In this document: piece after piece, positions 9,461 to 19,481 of the stretch
How the letters are laid out: each line of letters starts with the position of its first letter
How positions within the stretch are numbered: position 1 is the stretch's first letter
From: CBDEGK01 sp965237855
GTDB lineage: Bacteria > Pseudomonadota > Gammaproteobacteria > Pseudomonadales > Halieaceae
DNA: 64,000 nt
NCBI GenBank assembly: GCA_965237855.1
Contig: CBDEGK010000003.1
Span: 1-64,000, forward strand
Direction: 5' to 3'
Position numbers and translations under genes: made by a program
The notes under the pieces: model-generated
Seen by the model: only the letters and a program-made list of their open reading frames with translations
The model's database searches: none
What the model was told of the DNA's origin: nothing

Positions 9461-12400
9461 TCATCCGTCGAAATCATTGGCAGCGCGTTGATCAATATCA
9501 CCATTCGATTCAAGCACATCATCGCGCTGCCCCAACATGGCTTCAGAGAACGCCTCGTAATCGTTGTAAGTGGATTCAGCGTCAGGGTATTTACTCACCA
9601 GCGCCTGTAACTCCTCATATACGGCCTTGGACCCAATTTTAATCTTGCGGTCGTTCTTGCCTAAATCCATCATTCCGCGACCCTTGTACCCACGCACACC
9701 TGTCGCAATCATGGCATTACGAAACTCCATGACAACGCGCTCGGAGAGCGCATCATCTACTCGCTGCTTTACCCGTGGAGATAACGTGGTCGAAGCACGA
9801 ACTTCCCGGCGTAAAGAATAAATCGAGCCCGCCACATCCTGGGCACGCTCCAGGGGATGAAATTTCCGTTGTGACGCCGACGGCTTCAAGTACCCAGTGA
9901 AACGTGCCATCACATAAACAGATTCCTCGCCTGACATCTTGCGCAGATAATCTCGAGCTTCGTCATCGCTGTCGTTTCTAACAAAGTTCCGGAAGGTCAG
10001 GTACTTGGCGTTCAGCTCGCCGCCGTCTCTGGCCATCTTTTCATAGAAAGCCTTGTTGGAAACCGAAGATCGAGTGTAGTCGCGAATAAATCGACGCACG
10101 AAAAACATATCGTCTGGGCCCTGGTCAGGCGCCTGAGGATCGCTTGCTGAAGTAAAACCCAGAACTGTCCTGCCGAGCGTGCCTGTGTAGCTGGTTATGT
10201 AGTGGTCAATGAGAATGGGAGAAACGCCCAGAGCTTCCCCCGCCTTTTTCGCAAAAGAGCTCGTCCAGGAATAGAACTGCTGCTCCGGTTCCAACCCGTT
10301 CAACCTCTGCGATATTAGCGGCATGCCATTGTAGATGGACTTGTTGCCGAAATGTTCAATGATAGGACGCGCAAATACCGGTACCATCGGCGGGCCCATC
10401 GACAGCGCTATCCCATTCAGCAGTCGGTCCATGGCGGCGGGATCATTGTAATAATACATCTCATAGACACGCTCAAAGATGTTGGAGAGCACGGCTTCCT
10501 GAAACGGTTTCGGAATAACGAGCCACTTTCCGCCAGGCACCTTAACCAGCCAGTGGGATGCGCGAAGGTAGTCTGATATCTCCTGATATTCAGGGTCGTC
10601 CCTGTACAGCGAGGTAAGACCAACCCCTATCAAACCGAGCACCATCATCTTCGTGTACAGCGATCGTGCTGCTGCGAGATTATCTCGCTCAAGGCTTGTC
10701 AGCTTCTTCGAGCTTGTCTTATCAAATACCAGCGATAGCGCTTTCTGATAGGCGCCGGCTCCACCCAACACCCGTAGAAATTTGTCCATACCTTGCAGGC
10801 TAGCATTCAAAAACGTCACTAGACGCTGCGCGCCCGCCATTTTCGATCCATGCCGGCCATAATCCGTGATATCACGCGCAACAAAGGCACCCTCGATGAT
10901 GGCTTCCTTGTTGGAGAGCCCCCTATCCTTAGCTTTTTTGAATGTGCGCTTTGCCAATCCAATGCGCATGGCGGATTCGGAAAACTCTGACAATTTCAGC
11001 GCTTCACGAAACGTCACGCGACGTATATCGAGACCCTGCCTGCTAAGCTCCGCGATGTCTTTCAGTGCTCGCTCAGCCGCCAAGGAGTTAGTGTTGATAC
11101 CACCCATGATGCCACCCGCTCCCACATAGGCCTGTTTCGCCTCATCGTAGACTGCCGCGGAGTAGCCACCACTAGAAAAATCAACGACGGGGCGGTAGTC
11201 AGGGTTTAGCGCCCAGGCAGTCAGTTCTCCCCGAATCATATTGACCACTTGAAAGGTGGGCTCCGTCGTCACCCCCAACCTAAGGGTGGCTGCAGGCACA
11301 GACAATAGGTTCACCAGCTGACCCACCTGCTCTCTGTTGATGCCTGTTATGGCGTTGTACAGATCCATGCCAAACTCGCCATCAGCCAGACGGTACGCCT
11401 CGCGGTTTCCGTCCCGCCAGACATAGATAATGGGTTCCCCGCGTTCGTTGATATCTCCGGTTCGATAAAGCCTCAGCATAGGTGCATCGATCGCATCGAG
11501 CCCACCGAGCATCGCCTGTAACGTGGCGGAATCTCTCTCACTCAAGCCAGTCCAATCCACCTGAGACATCAGCGCTTTCTTTACCTCTTCGATGGAGATG
11601 GCTGAGGCTTTCACTTCCTGGTCGGGGATTTTTTCGATTACCGCTCCTCCCCCGTACCCAACCTTCTTGGCCAGATCAGCTAACGCTTTCCTGGCGTCAT
11701 TCCCCTTTATCAGGGCTTCTGTTTGGTACGCATCAGTCATGATGCTTTCCAGGGGATTGATGATCGGCCTTTCCGAACCGGTGAATCGCTGCAATGCTCC
11801 ACTCTTGCCGCTTGCTTTAGGTTTCCGGGGCAGTAATTCTGTCAAGTCAGAGCGATCACGCATAAAAGGCACGTAGTCTTTGTGAACCTCCAGCCCGCCC
11901 TCATACTGTGCCGGCGTGATTAGTCCGGCATCTCGCTTCTTCAACCAGAGATTGTTGGTGAATTCATAGACCTGCTCAGCCGCCTTCTCAAAACTGGGGT
12001 GCTCAGACTGGAAGTGCGCAATTGCACGAATGTGGTCAATCTGGGTTTCTTGCGTGGGGCGCATAGGCAGTTCGCCTTTTTTGAATCGATCCCATTCATG
12101 CACCGCTCTACGGGAAACAAGATACGCACCGAAATCGCGAATACCCTGGACTGAAAACGAATTGTCCAGCGCAGTAGTGATGGCCTCTCGTAAGCTCGCG
12201 CCCTGGGGATAGATATCCTCGTAGGGAATCACCCCCTTCTCCAGACTAACCTGGGCAGCCGAGTACGCATCCAGCGCAAGCCTCGCGAGCACATGGGACT
12301 GTTCAGCGCGCTTCAGGTCAATCCGGCTCACCGATTTATCTTCATGAATCTCCTTCAGCAGTTCCTCAGCAACGTAGATTGGATGCTGTCGATTGATATA

Positions 12401-15400
12401 GTCAGTGTAGGTCTGGTACCCCCATACCCGCAGATGTTCTCGAATATTCTTCGGATTCACCGCATGCACGAAACGCTGATAGATCGAGCCCTTATCACCG
12501 GTCGAGATACTAGCACCCACCCGCGCACCTGATGGAGACCGAAGATACTGTTGATAGAGATCTCGAATCTCAGCAATTTTTGTGTAGTCGTTGAGATGGT
12601 TCTGCACCAAGTAATCTTCAAAGGCGCTATAGAACTCTGGCGCCTGCTTTTTGACGTAGTTTGGATTAAGAACATAGGATCGGAAAAACTCCGCAAACCC
12701 TTCTCGCAACAGTTGGCTCTCGTTGAAGCGCTGACTGTATGACAGTGGAGCAACTTCACCGCGGTTAGCCCCAATTATCTCCGTCAGTTTCTGTCCGTAG
12801 CGGGATTCCAGCGCGTGCCCCAACTCGTGGGAGAATACTTCCACATCCACCATATTGCGCAAACGAATAACCCCCGATTGCTTATCGTGGGTACCCGCTG
12901 CTCGAGGTGAACTGATCCGGCCCTGTCGCACGGGCACATTGAAGTGCTTCCGAAGTGATTGAATTAATTGATGGGGCCCCTGAGCGGGCGAGTCAGATTG
13001 AACATCTTCGCCTGCCTGATAGTCGGCACTTGGCATGGTAGAGGTTGTCGCACCCTGCGCGGCGATCGGTTGGCTGAACTCCTTAATTTTCTCGGGCTTA
13101 GCACGCGGCTGGGTCAAGTCTCCCGATTTCAGCCACTTTTTCAGCCCACTGATGGACATCGCTGTTACGGGCCCCATCTGCCAGTCTACGTCAAAGTTTG
13201 ATTTATACGCTTCGACCGCCTCTGACTGACTCTCGAATCCTAGCAGCACTTTACTCTCATCAAACTGGCCGTTGTGTTTCAGCTGGTCGACAACATAGGC
13301 GAAGTTTGAATCTTGCTTGTCTCCTATGAACACGCCCAGATGCTCTCCGTCGGTTCCCTGTTTGCTTCGCAGATGGCCATAGTCAATCGACATCGTTCTA
13401 GACCACTCTCGTCCGTCTGGGTCGACACCGCTTCGTGTGGAGCCTCTGGGATGCTCTATGGATATGTCCATTCCATGGAGGCGCATGTGGCCCTTTATGA
13501 TATTGCCAGTGTTGGAACCTCTATCGCCACTCAGCCTGCCGCCGGCACCAATGGGCTGCATGCGCTGCCCGTACTCCCCGCTCGCCAGGTGACGATCCGT
13601 GCGGCGCAGCAATTCTTGGAGATCGCCCCTTGTAAACTCCAGTTTGTCGAAGCCTCTCTTTCTCAGCCAGGCGCGAACCTTCAGGTAAATACGGGTGATC
13701 AGGTTATGATTGGGAGCGTCCTCGGCCAGCCGTGCAATGATTTCGTCAGCGCGCCGGTCATCTGCAAGATTTTTATAGTTGCCATCGACATAGGTCGCCG
13801 CAGCTTTCACCACATCATCTTCAACTTCCAAGAACTCAATCTTGTCTCGAATCTTCTGGTACTCCTCCAGGCCCAGCATGTCGGACAAGGCAAGATGAGT
13901 GGCCTCGTGACGCAATTTACGCTGCACGAATTCTTTAGTGCCAATGGCATCAGCCACCAGGTAGATGGTGTCAGTCTCGCTGTCCGCATATCCTGAAACC
14001 GACTTCAGCTTCTGCTTCTTTGCCAATTCCTGGGCGCGGTCTGGCAGTTCATCGATCGATTGAACTACCTTGATCTTCGGACCATCCCAACGAAGAGCGA
14101 TTCTGGCTATCCAGCTACGAACCTGTTTGACGGTACCGCCTTTACCAGACACATCAGCGTCGAACAGCGCGCCGGCGGCTACATCTTCGGGTTCATAAAG
14201 TTGCCCTTCCGTGGCAACGATGTCTCCACCCACTCCCCCCCCATCTCCAAAATTCGGATAGGCCGGAGCGTCAACGGTATCTCTGTAGCTAACTCCTTGG
14301 TCGGTTACTATATCTATGACATATCCATCTGCTATCAGGTCACTAATTTTGTGTGCGCTTGCTATATCCGAGTGCCCACCATAAATGTAGATCGAGCCAG
14401 AGCCAGTGTTAGCCGCCATGGTCTTGACAGTGTTTTTTGCTTTTTCGATATCGGAAAATAACGGCACATCAATCTCGGAAACAAATCTCACTCCTTCGCG
14501 CCCGGACGCCCCAATAACCGTAATATATCCATCCTGTTGAAAGGATTTCCCAACCGTGGCCAGCGAGAGAGGGCCGGAAATTTGCTTTTTTAGATGTGCA
14601 CTCGGTTTGCTTGGCGTTAATAGCTTGTCTTCACCAAAGTCAGCTTCTTCGTTATATGTTGACCCTTCTTGATCAATGTACGCAAACTCGTTCGAATTAA
14701 TCACTACGTGCCCTTGAAAGCCCTCGACCTGAGAAGCAATGCTTTTTGTAGTGTCAATGTCTTCGGTGCTCGGGGTCGGGTTACCGGAGGGATGATTATG
14801 TAGAAGCCAGTAGCCATCTGCCCCAGCATCTTCCATTTGATCACGAATCCATTGAGCGGTATCGCCTTCGTGGCCCCTGGGCACCAAAGGGGCACGAGCG
14901 GGCATCCGTACTGTTACGCCGGTCGCATGGACTATTTCGTTATTCTTGGTGAAAAAATATCTGAGGGTTTCGTACCGCGGATCGCGATAGACTTGAGCTA
15001 GCTCAGCGAGGCCTTTTGCCGAGTCAATTTTTCTTCCAACGAGGTAGGCAGACCCAGTTTCTCTAATTTCGTCAGAAATTCCGAGCGCGACATACTTACC
15101 CAGTACGGGGCTACGTCCTCGATAATCGCCCGGCCTGCGACCTTCAGAACTTCCGCTTCGTACCCCATCTGGGCTATATTCACTTCCATCATCTGATTTT
15201 ACCTCAATGGCCTCACCTTTCCCAACACCCGTCTTGTAGCCGCCAGTCTTCTCTCCAATAGATCTCCCGGGGCCGGAGGTCTCCGCTACTTCTCCAGCGC
15301 TGGCTTCAGGTAGCGACTCCGCACCCTCCTCTGCAGCAAATTCCTCACGCAGCTGATCATGCGCTTGGCGGTTAATGCTCTCGGGGATATCGCTGTGAAG

Positions 15401-17914
15401 TTCCTGAAATTTCTCAAAGGAAATTGAAGCGTAGGCCCGATCGAGGTCATCTTCATATTGCTCCTCCAACCCCTGAATGGCCGAATCGTAGCCAGGAGAG
15501 GACTTCTTCAGGCCATTGGCCTTGGCCATCTTCCGAAGGTGGGCTCGCTTGGAATCGGCAATGATAGGTGGGAGTCTTTCTTCTACCCGCGAAGGTTCTT
15601 GAGTCTCAGTCTCGGGTACGGCGGCCACAGGAGCTGCGGGCACAATTTCAGCGGTCGCTGCTTCTTGATCGAGTTTTGATTCAGGAGCAGGATCAGCGAA
15701 CTTTGCCCGACTATATGGGCGCTTCGTATCGCCTTCTTCCAGCCACGTCTTGAACTCCCCCGTCGAAACTTCGGTGACAGGGCCGACCGTCCAATTAGCG
15801 TCGTAGTTTGCCGCGTAACCCTCGATCGCTGCGTTCTGATTATCGAAGCCGAGCATTATTTTGTGCTCGTCAAACGAACCGTCCTTGTTCACCTGGTCGA
15901 CGATATAGACATTCGGAGCGTCAGGGTTGGCGCCAATGAAAACATCTACATTCTCGGAATCGGCGCCGGTGGTACGCTTCACATAGCCGTAGTGATGCTG
16001 CATTTCCACCGACCACTTATTGCCGTCAGGATCGGTACCGGAACGCTGAGAGCCTTTGGGATTCTCGATACTGATATCCAGGCCCGCTACCTGGGTATGA
16101 CCCATCTTGTAATTTCCAGCTGACTTCATCGCAGCGCTGGGTTCGACGAGAGCGTTATCAGGGGATGTGGCCGCCTCAGAGGCAGCCAGGCCTATTTCCT
16201 CCGTGGTTGGACCCGCCTGCGACTGCGGTGAATCGGATATAGGCGGCTGGTTATTCTGCGTGCTTTTATCTGTAGCTTCCTGAATTCCTTCTTGCTCAAC
16301 GGCTTCTCGGTTCGCCCCCGTCTGTGAATCCTCTCCAAGCGCGGCCACCATGGCTTCTGCCATTGCCTGGTTTGCTGGTGTTTTGTACTGCATGGACGCG
16401 ACGAGTTGGTTTTCTGCCACGGCGTTGTCAAAATCCCCCAACTCTTCCGCTTTCTGCAGAAGCACATCATCCTCCGCCTGGAATTCAGCTTCTCGCTGTC
16501 TAAGCAACTCATCCGAGATAGGAGTAAAGTCGATATCGGCTGAGGCCAGCATCTCCGCTGCAGTCAACTCAGTTTCTTCTGCTCCTTCGCTGAATTCTAG
16601 ATTCGCCTCCTCGGCGCCAGGAATGGCCGCGGTAATTTCAGAAGAAATCTTTTCTGACGCGGATAGAACCTCGTCTATTGTCTGCGCCTCAAATACCGCT
16701 TCAACGGTGGCTGCCGCATCTTCTTCGGAGAATGCCGGTTGAGTGGGGTCTGGAGTCTCCTTGGGTCGAGCAAGGGTATCGAATGCTTTTTTTCCTCCTG
16801 CGCCTCCTGCTCCAATCAACCCTGTAACGACTGCGGTTTGTATGGCCTGCTGACGAAAGGCCTGCCCCACAGTAAGAGGTCTACCCAGGTTAGCCTCGGC
16901 TTCAGCATGGCTTTGACCAAAGGCCGTGGCAGTTTCGGTTACCTGTTCAGACGCCATTACCTGAGCTGCCCGGGTGCCAATCTCCAGTAACTTCTTTGAT
17001 GTGACAGCCTTTAGCGGTGCCGCCAGGGCGCGCATAAATATCAAATTGCTTGCTGCTTCTGGGATCGCCTCCCATGCGCCGTATCGGGTGGCAGCTCCTT
17101 CATATTCCTCGATAGCCTCGTCCCAAACCTCTTGAGGTAGCGGCACACCGTGCACAGCCACATGTTGATCACCAATCGATTGCTTGAGACGATCCAAAAA
17201 TTGATCCTTGCTCCCCCGGTAGGCGACGGCACCGCTTGCAATCATGCTGGCGCCGGCTCCAACTACTGGGTTTCCGGTTGCCGCGGTGCCGCCGGCAAAT
17301 GCCAAAGCACTTGCTGTGAGTGTGCTCAGCGAATAACCCAACGACTGTCCAATATCGTTGAAGGCGGCGTAGTTAGGATCACGAAAAGGTTGTTCCGGCA
17401 ATTCTGTAGCGTCAATTGCTCGATCGAGTAGAGACTGATCCACCGACTCATCGCCGTTTCTGATCATTCTCAGAACGGTGTTCGCCGCCGCCTCAGGAAC
17501 GTAGGGAATCTGCTTTGCGACGATACCGGTAGCATCTGTGATCGCTTCGATCAGAGGCCGGCCCTCGGGGTTAAACAGCGGGCGATGACCGCCAGCAGCC
17601 TCATATGCTTCATCAGGGGACGTACCATCTTCCACAGCTATTTCCCGGGCCGCATACTCATTCATAGCCCGTGCGTTATTGGGTGCAATCAGTGAGGAGA
17701 TTCTGTCCCATAAGCTGGGTTGCCAGTCCTGAGCCTGGGGATGTAATTCGGATTGCTCACGGGGCCCCAAATTACCGCCGAACTCTTGGCCAAGTAGATC
17801 TCGGGGCCCTTCCGGCTTCGGAAGCTCATCACTACCCGCCAGGATATCTCGCACTAGATGATGGGCTGTCCCAGCGGGCGAGGCGTTCTCAGCAGCTAGT
17901 AAATCACGGGGCAT
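9461..17914 (-). CDS. Polyvalent-type multidomain protein (2817 aa), phage/conjugative element origin
   Basis: One uninterrupted frame of 2817 codons. Modules visible in order: alanine/glycine-rich, possibly membrane-active N-terminal region (about 180-235); pyrophosphatase-like domain (about 600-730, SGTDPDGNKWSVEM, DVFIGANPDAPNVYIVDQV); RadC/MPN-like motif LLHNHPSGNPTPSTEDID near 1040; zincin motif RHEATH near 1335; a second pyrophosphatase-like domain (about 1470-1600) clearly homologous to the first; a second zincin SHELGH near 1695; and a long helical C-terminus containing FLNASLQGMDKFLRVL, like the large-polyvalent-protein-associated (LPD) domains. Such polyvalent proteins are described from phages and conjugative elements and are thought to enter the recipient with the DNA and act on host defences. 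The ATG overlaps the upstream small gene by 11 bases, so the two are coupled. No structural phage genes are nearby. Confidence 0.85.
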   Translation of the reverse strand: MPRDLLAAENASPAGTAHHLVRDILAGSDELPKPEGPRDLLGQEFGGNLGPREQSELHPQAQDWQPSLWDRISSLIAPNNARAMNEYAAREIAVEDGTSPDEAYEAAGGHRPLFNPEGRPLIEAITDATGIVAKQIPYVPEAAANTVLRMIRNGDESVDQSLLDRAIDATELPEQPFRDPNYAAFNDIGQSLGYSLSTLTASALAFAGGTAATGNPVVGAGASMIASGAVAYRGSKDQFLDRLKQSIGDQHVAVHGVPLPQEVWDEAIEEYEGAATRYGAWEAIPEAASNLIFMRALAAPLKAVTSKKLLEIGTRAAQVMASEQVTETATAFGQSHAEAEANLGRPLTVGQAFRQQAIQTAVVTGLIGAGGAGGKKAFDTLARPKETPDPTQPAFSEEDAAATVEAVFEAQTIDEVLSASEKISSEITAAIPGAEEANLEFSEGAEETELTAAEMLASADIDFTPISDELLRQREAEFQAEDDVLLQKAEELGDFDNAVAENQLVASMQYKTPANQAMAEAMVAALGEDSQTGANREAVEQEGIQEATDKSTQNNQPPISDSPQSQAGPTTEEIGLAASEAATSPDNALVEPSAAMKSAGNYKMGHTQVAGLDISIENPKGSQRSGTDPDGNKWSVEMQHHYGYVKRTTGADSENVDVFIGANPDAPNVYIVDQVNKDGSFDEHKIMLGFDNQNAAIEGYAANYDANWTVGPVTEVSTGEFKTWLEEGDTKRPYSRAKFADPAPESKLDQEAATAEIVPAAPVAAVPETETQEPSRVEERLPPIIADSKRAHLRKMAKANGLKKSSPGYDSAIQGLEEQYEDDLDRAYASISFEKFQELHSDIPESINRQAHDQLREEFAAEEGAESLPEASAGEVAETSGPGRSIGEKTGGYKTGVGKGEAIEVKSDDGSEYSPDGVRSGSSEGRRPGDYRGRSPVLGKYVALGISDEIRETGSAYLVGRKIDSAKGLAELAQVYRDPRYETLRYFFTKNNEIVHATGVTVRMPARAPLVPRGHEGDTAQWIRDQMEDAGADGYWLLHNHPSGNPTPSTEDIDTTKSIASQVEGFQGHVVINSNEFAYIDQEGSTYNEEADFGEDKLLTPSKPSAHLKKQISGPLSLATVGKSFQQDGYITVIGASGREGVRFVSEIDVPLFSDIEKAKNTVKTMAANTGSGSIYIYGGHSDIASAHKISDLIADGYVIDIVTDQGVSYRDTVDAPAYPNFGDGGGVGGDIVATEGQLYEPEDVAAGALFDADVSGKGGTVKQVRSWIARIALRWDGPKIKVVQSIDELPDRAQELAKKQKLKSVSGYADSETDTIYLVADAIGTKEFVQRKLRHEATHLALSDMLGLEEYQKIRDKIEFLEVEDDVVKAAATYVDGNYKNLADDRRADEIIARLAEDAPNHNLITRIYLKVRAWLRKRGFDKLEFTRGDLQELLRRTDRHLASGEYGQRMQPIGAGGRLSGDRGSNTGNIIKGHMRLHGMDISIEHPRGSTRSGVDPDGREWSRTMSIDYGHLRSKQGTDGEHLGVFIGDKQDSNFAYVVDQLKHNGQFDESKVLLGFESQSEAVEAYKSNFDVDWQMGPVTAMSISGLKKWLKSGDLTQPRAKPEKIKEFSQPIAAQGATTSTMPSADYQAGEDVQSDSPAQGPHQLIQSLRKHFNVPVRQGRISSPRAAGTHDKQSGVIRLRNMVDVEVFSHELGHALESRYGQKLTEIIGANRGEVAPLSYSQRFNESQLLREGFAEFFRSYVLNPNYVKKQAPEFYSAFEDYLVQNHLNDYTKIAEIRDLYQQYLRSPSGARVGASISTGDKGSIYQRFVHAVNPKNIREHLRVWGYQTYTDYINRQHPIYVAEELLKEIHEDKSVSRIDLKRAEQSHVLARLALDAYSAAQVSLEKGVIPYEDIYPQGASLREAITTALDNSFSVQGIRDFGAYLVSRRAVHEWDRFKKGELPMRPTQETQIDHIRAIAHFQSEHPSFEKAAEQVYEFTNNLWLKKRDAGLITPAQYEGGLEVHKDYVPFMRDRSDLTELLPRKPKASGKSGALQRFTGSERPIINPLESIMTDAYQTEALIKGNDARKALADLAKKVGYGGGAVIEKIPDQEVKASAISIEEVKKALMSQVDWTGLSERDSATLQAMLGGLDAIDAPMLRLYRTGDINERGEPIIYVWRDGNREAYRLADGEFGMDLYNAITGINREQVGQLVNLLSVPAATLRLGVTTEPTFQVVNMIRGELTAWALNPDYRPVVDFSSGGYSAAVYDEAKQAYVGAGGIMGGINTNSLAAERALKDIAELSRQGLDIRRVTFREALKLSEFSESAMRIGLAKRTFKKAKDRGLSNKEAIIEGAFVARDITDYGRHGSKMAGAQRLVTFLNASLQGMDKFLRVLGGAGAYQKALSLVFDKTSSKKLTSLERDNLAAARSLYTKMMVLGLIGVGLTSLYRDDPEYQEISDYLRASHWLVKVPGGKWLVIPKPFQEAVLSNIFERVYEMYYYNDPAAMDRLLNGIALSMGPPMVPVFARPIIEHFGNKSIYNGMPLISQRLNGLEPEQQFYSWTSSFAKKAGEALGVSPILIDHYITSYTGTLGRTVLGFTSASDPQAPDQGPDDMFFVRRFIRDYTRSSVSNKAFYEKMARDGGELNAKYLTFRNFVRNDSDDEARDYLRKMSGEESVYVMARFTGYLKPSASQRKFHPLERAQDVAGSIYSLRREVRASTTLSPRVKQRVDDALSERVVMEFRNAMIATGVRGYKGRGMMDLGKNDRKIKIGSKAVYEELQALVSKYPDAESTYNDYEAFSEAMLGQRDDVLESNGDIDQRAANDFDG

Positions 17915-18266
17915 TATCTTTCAGCCTTGAGATTACTTCGTCACGACTCAATCCATGCTTGGACATCGCATATTCGATCTCTTCTTCGGTAACATCACCA
18001 AACTGGGGATGACCAGGAATGACTACGCGGCTCTTAGTTCCCATGGTTGATTTGGTACGGTCCGCCGAGGGCTCGGCATACTTGGAAATATACTCCATTG
18101 CCTCATCTAGAAACTGCTCGTAGGACACCGGCTCTTTGGCGCCGCGACCGAAATTCTCTTTCTTTTGTGCGTCATACCGGTCTGTAGCCATTTTTGCGGC
18201 AATTTTTAGCTGGTCATCCTTGTTCCTGGGAATATCCACTTTCTCCCCGCAAGCCCTCAAGGACAA
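17904..18266 (-). CDS. Small hypothetical protein upstream of the polyvalent gene, 5' end probably lost
   Basis: A charged protein of up to 120 residues whose last 11 bases overlap the ATG of the 2817-codon gene. The first 15-18 codons are read from an IS3 transposase remnant in another frame, so the native start was probably removed when that IS moved or decayed. The body (VSYEQFLDEAMEYISKYAEP, then EIEYAMSKHGLSRDEVISRL) is helical with no family I recognise. The tight coupling suggests a partner or expression role for the polyvalent protein. Confidence 0.55.
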   Translation of the reverse strand: MSLRACGEKVDIPRNKDDQLKIAAKMATDRYDAQKKENFGRGAKEPVSYEQFLDEAMEYISKYAEPSADRTKSTMGTKSRVVIPGHPQFGDVTEEEIEYAMSKHGLSRDEVISRLKDNAP

Positions 18267-18351
18267 TACGAATCTTTTCTTCGCTGGAAAACTTCCTACG
18301 GGTGTTGCGTCGAATGTCCTTGACGGCCTTTTCCGTGTTTGACATGCTCAT
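18214..18351 (-). pseudogene. IS3-family OrfA remnant
   Basis: An ATG at 18351 behind a good GAGGAG Shine-Dalgarno opens 45 codons reading RRKFSSEEKIRIVLEGLRG, the diagnostic start of an IS3 OrfA helix-turn-helix. The similarity then ends abruptly and the frame stops at 18214. About two thirds of orfA and all of orfB are missing. It abuts the small gene upstream of the polyvalent protein and marks a rearrangement point. Confidence 0.7.
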
Positions 18352-18403
18352 ATCGATACTCCTCTACATCAGTTTAAATGTAGCAGAAGTCTCTCTTAGT
18401 GAA

Positions 18404-19012
18404 TCAGGTCATTTGGTACCATATGGGCTGACGCCACACACTGTCTATGGCTGCATTCAGATCTCCCTTAGCCTTAAGGGCATTTCCCATATTATTGTAG
18501 GCTTCAGCAAAATCAGGCTTGATCTTGAGGGCCTGTCTGTAGCTGTCTACAGCCGCCTCCAGGTCTCCCTTCTCCTTAAGGGCAACACCCATATTATTGT
18601 AGGCTTCAGTAAAGTCAGGCTTGATCTTGAGGGCCTGTCTGTAGCTGTCTACAGCTGCGTCAAATTGTTTCAACCCGGCATTGGCAGCACCCTGAATATT
18701 ATAAAGCGTCACCGAATGAGGGAATCGCTGCAGTAACTGCGTAGCTTGCGCCAAAGCCTGCTGGAGTTGCCCCTGACCGTAAAGACTGATTACGACCTGT
18801 AGCTGATCTTGCGGGGGCTCCAGGTTTTTTTTAGATGGAATGGATGCATTCTCCACGGCAAATGCTTTTAGCAGGTCTTTGGCTCGCCTATTCATGGGAT
18901 ACTTTGCAAGGATATCTTCACAGATACTGTTCGCTTCGGGGATCAATCCTTCTTTGGCTTTTTTCTCAGCCAGTCGAAAGGCTTGCTTAAGTGTTAAACG
19001 GTTTAAAATAAT
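18404..19012 (-). pseudogene. TPR-repeat protein, 3' truncated
   Basis: A frame with tetratricopeptide repeats: two near-identical copies of AAVDSYRQALKIKPDF followed by EAYNNMG, with an earlier degenerate repeat. The last repeat breaks off after AAIDS and runs into unrelated residues, so the 3' end is lost. The frame is open upstream to 19036, with AGGAGG at 19022-19027 followed nine bases later by ATT. No ATG, GTG or TTG lies in a proper position; TTG at 18946 lacks spacing to a ribosome site. TPR proteins mediate protein-protein contacts and the partner here is unknown. The 250 bases between 19013 and the tRNA hold no gene I can support. Confidence 0.6.
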
Positions 19013-19264
19013 CTGAGTGTGCCTCCTGATTAACGTCTAAAGTGACTAGCAAAGTAAATTGCGTGGAAGAATACATGATATGCCTGACCCGTGATATATA
19101 CGCCAGGTACAGTTCATTGATGAGGGCCTCGAGACTGTAGGCTGCCAATTCTATGCTGGCAGAGCAATAGATACTGACCTCTTCAAAAAAATTGCCAAAA
19201 GGCTGCCCCATATTCGCTCTTTCCACCTCCCTGCAATCAGGCGCTACTGGGAAATACACGAAAT

Positions 19265-19358
19265 TGGCGGAAGAGGTAGGAGTCGAACCCACCAGGCACC
19301 TATACAGCACCTCACTGGTGTTGAAGACCAGGCGCCCCACCGGGGACATCGCTCTTCC
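19265..19358 (-). tRNA. selC: tRNA-Sec (UCA anticodon)
   Basis: On the minus strand the sequence begins GGAAGAGCGATG and ends TCTTCCGCCA with an encoded CCA. At 94 bases it has the extra-long acceptor and variable arms typical of selenocysteine tRNA. The anticodon loop reads CTTCAAC with TCA in the middle, and GGTTCGACTCC gives the T arm. The organism therefore decodes UGA as selenocysteine somewhere in its genome. selC is a well-known integration site for genomic islands, and the foreign-looking DNA at 1-18.4 kb lies on its 3' side. Confidence 0.93.
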
Positions 19359-19481
19359 GTGCGCCAATTCTAGCCTCAAAACCGCTCGCGTTGTAGCCAA
19401 TTCCCCACCTATAGGCTGAACAGGAAAATGAATTTTCCGGTGATAGAATCCCCCGAATTCTACAATGTCAGGAGACAATCC

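Noticed and set aside
18987..19478. 163-codon minus-strand frame spanning the tRNA-Sec gene
   Set aside because: It reads through the tRNA and has no recognisable protein features; the tRNA explains the conservation of the sequence.
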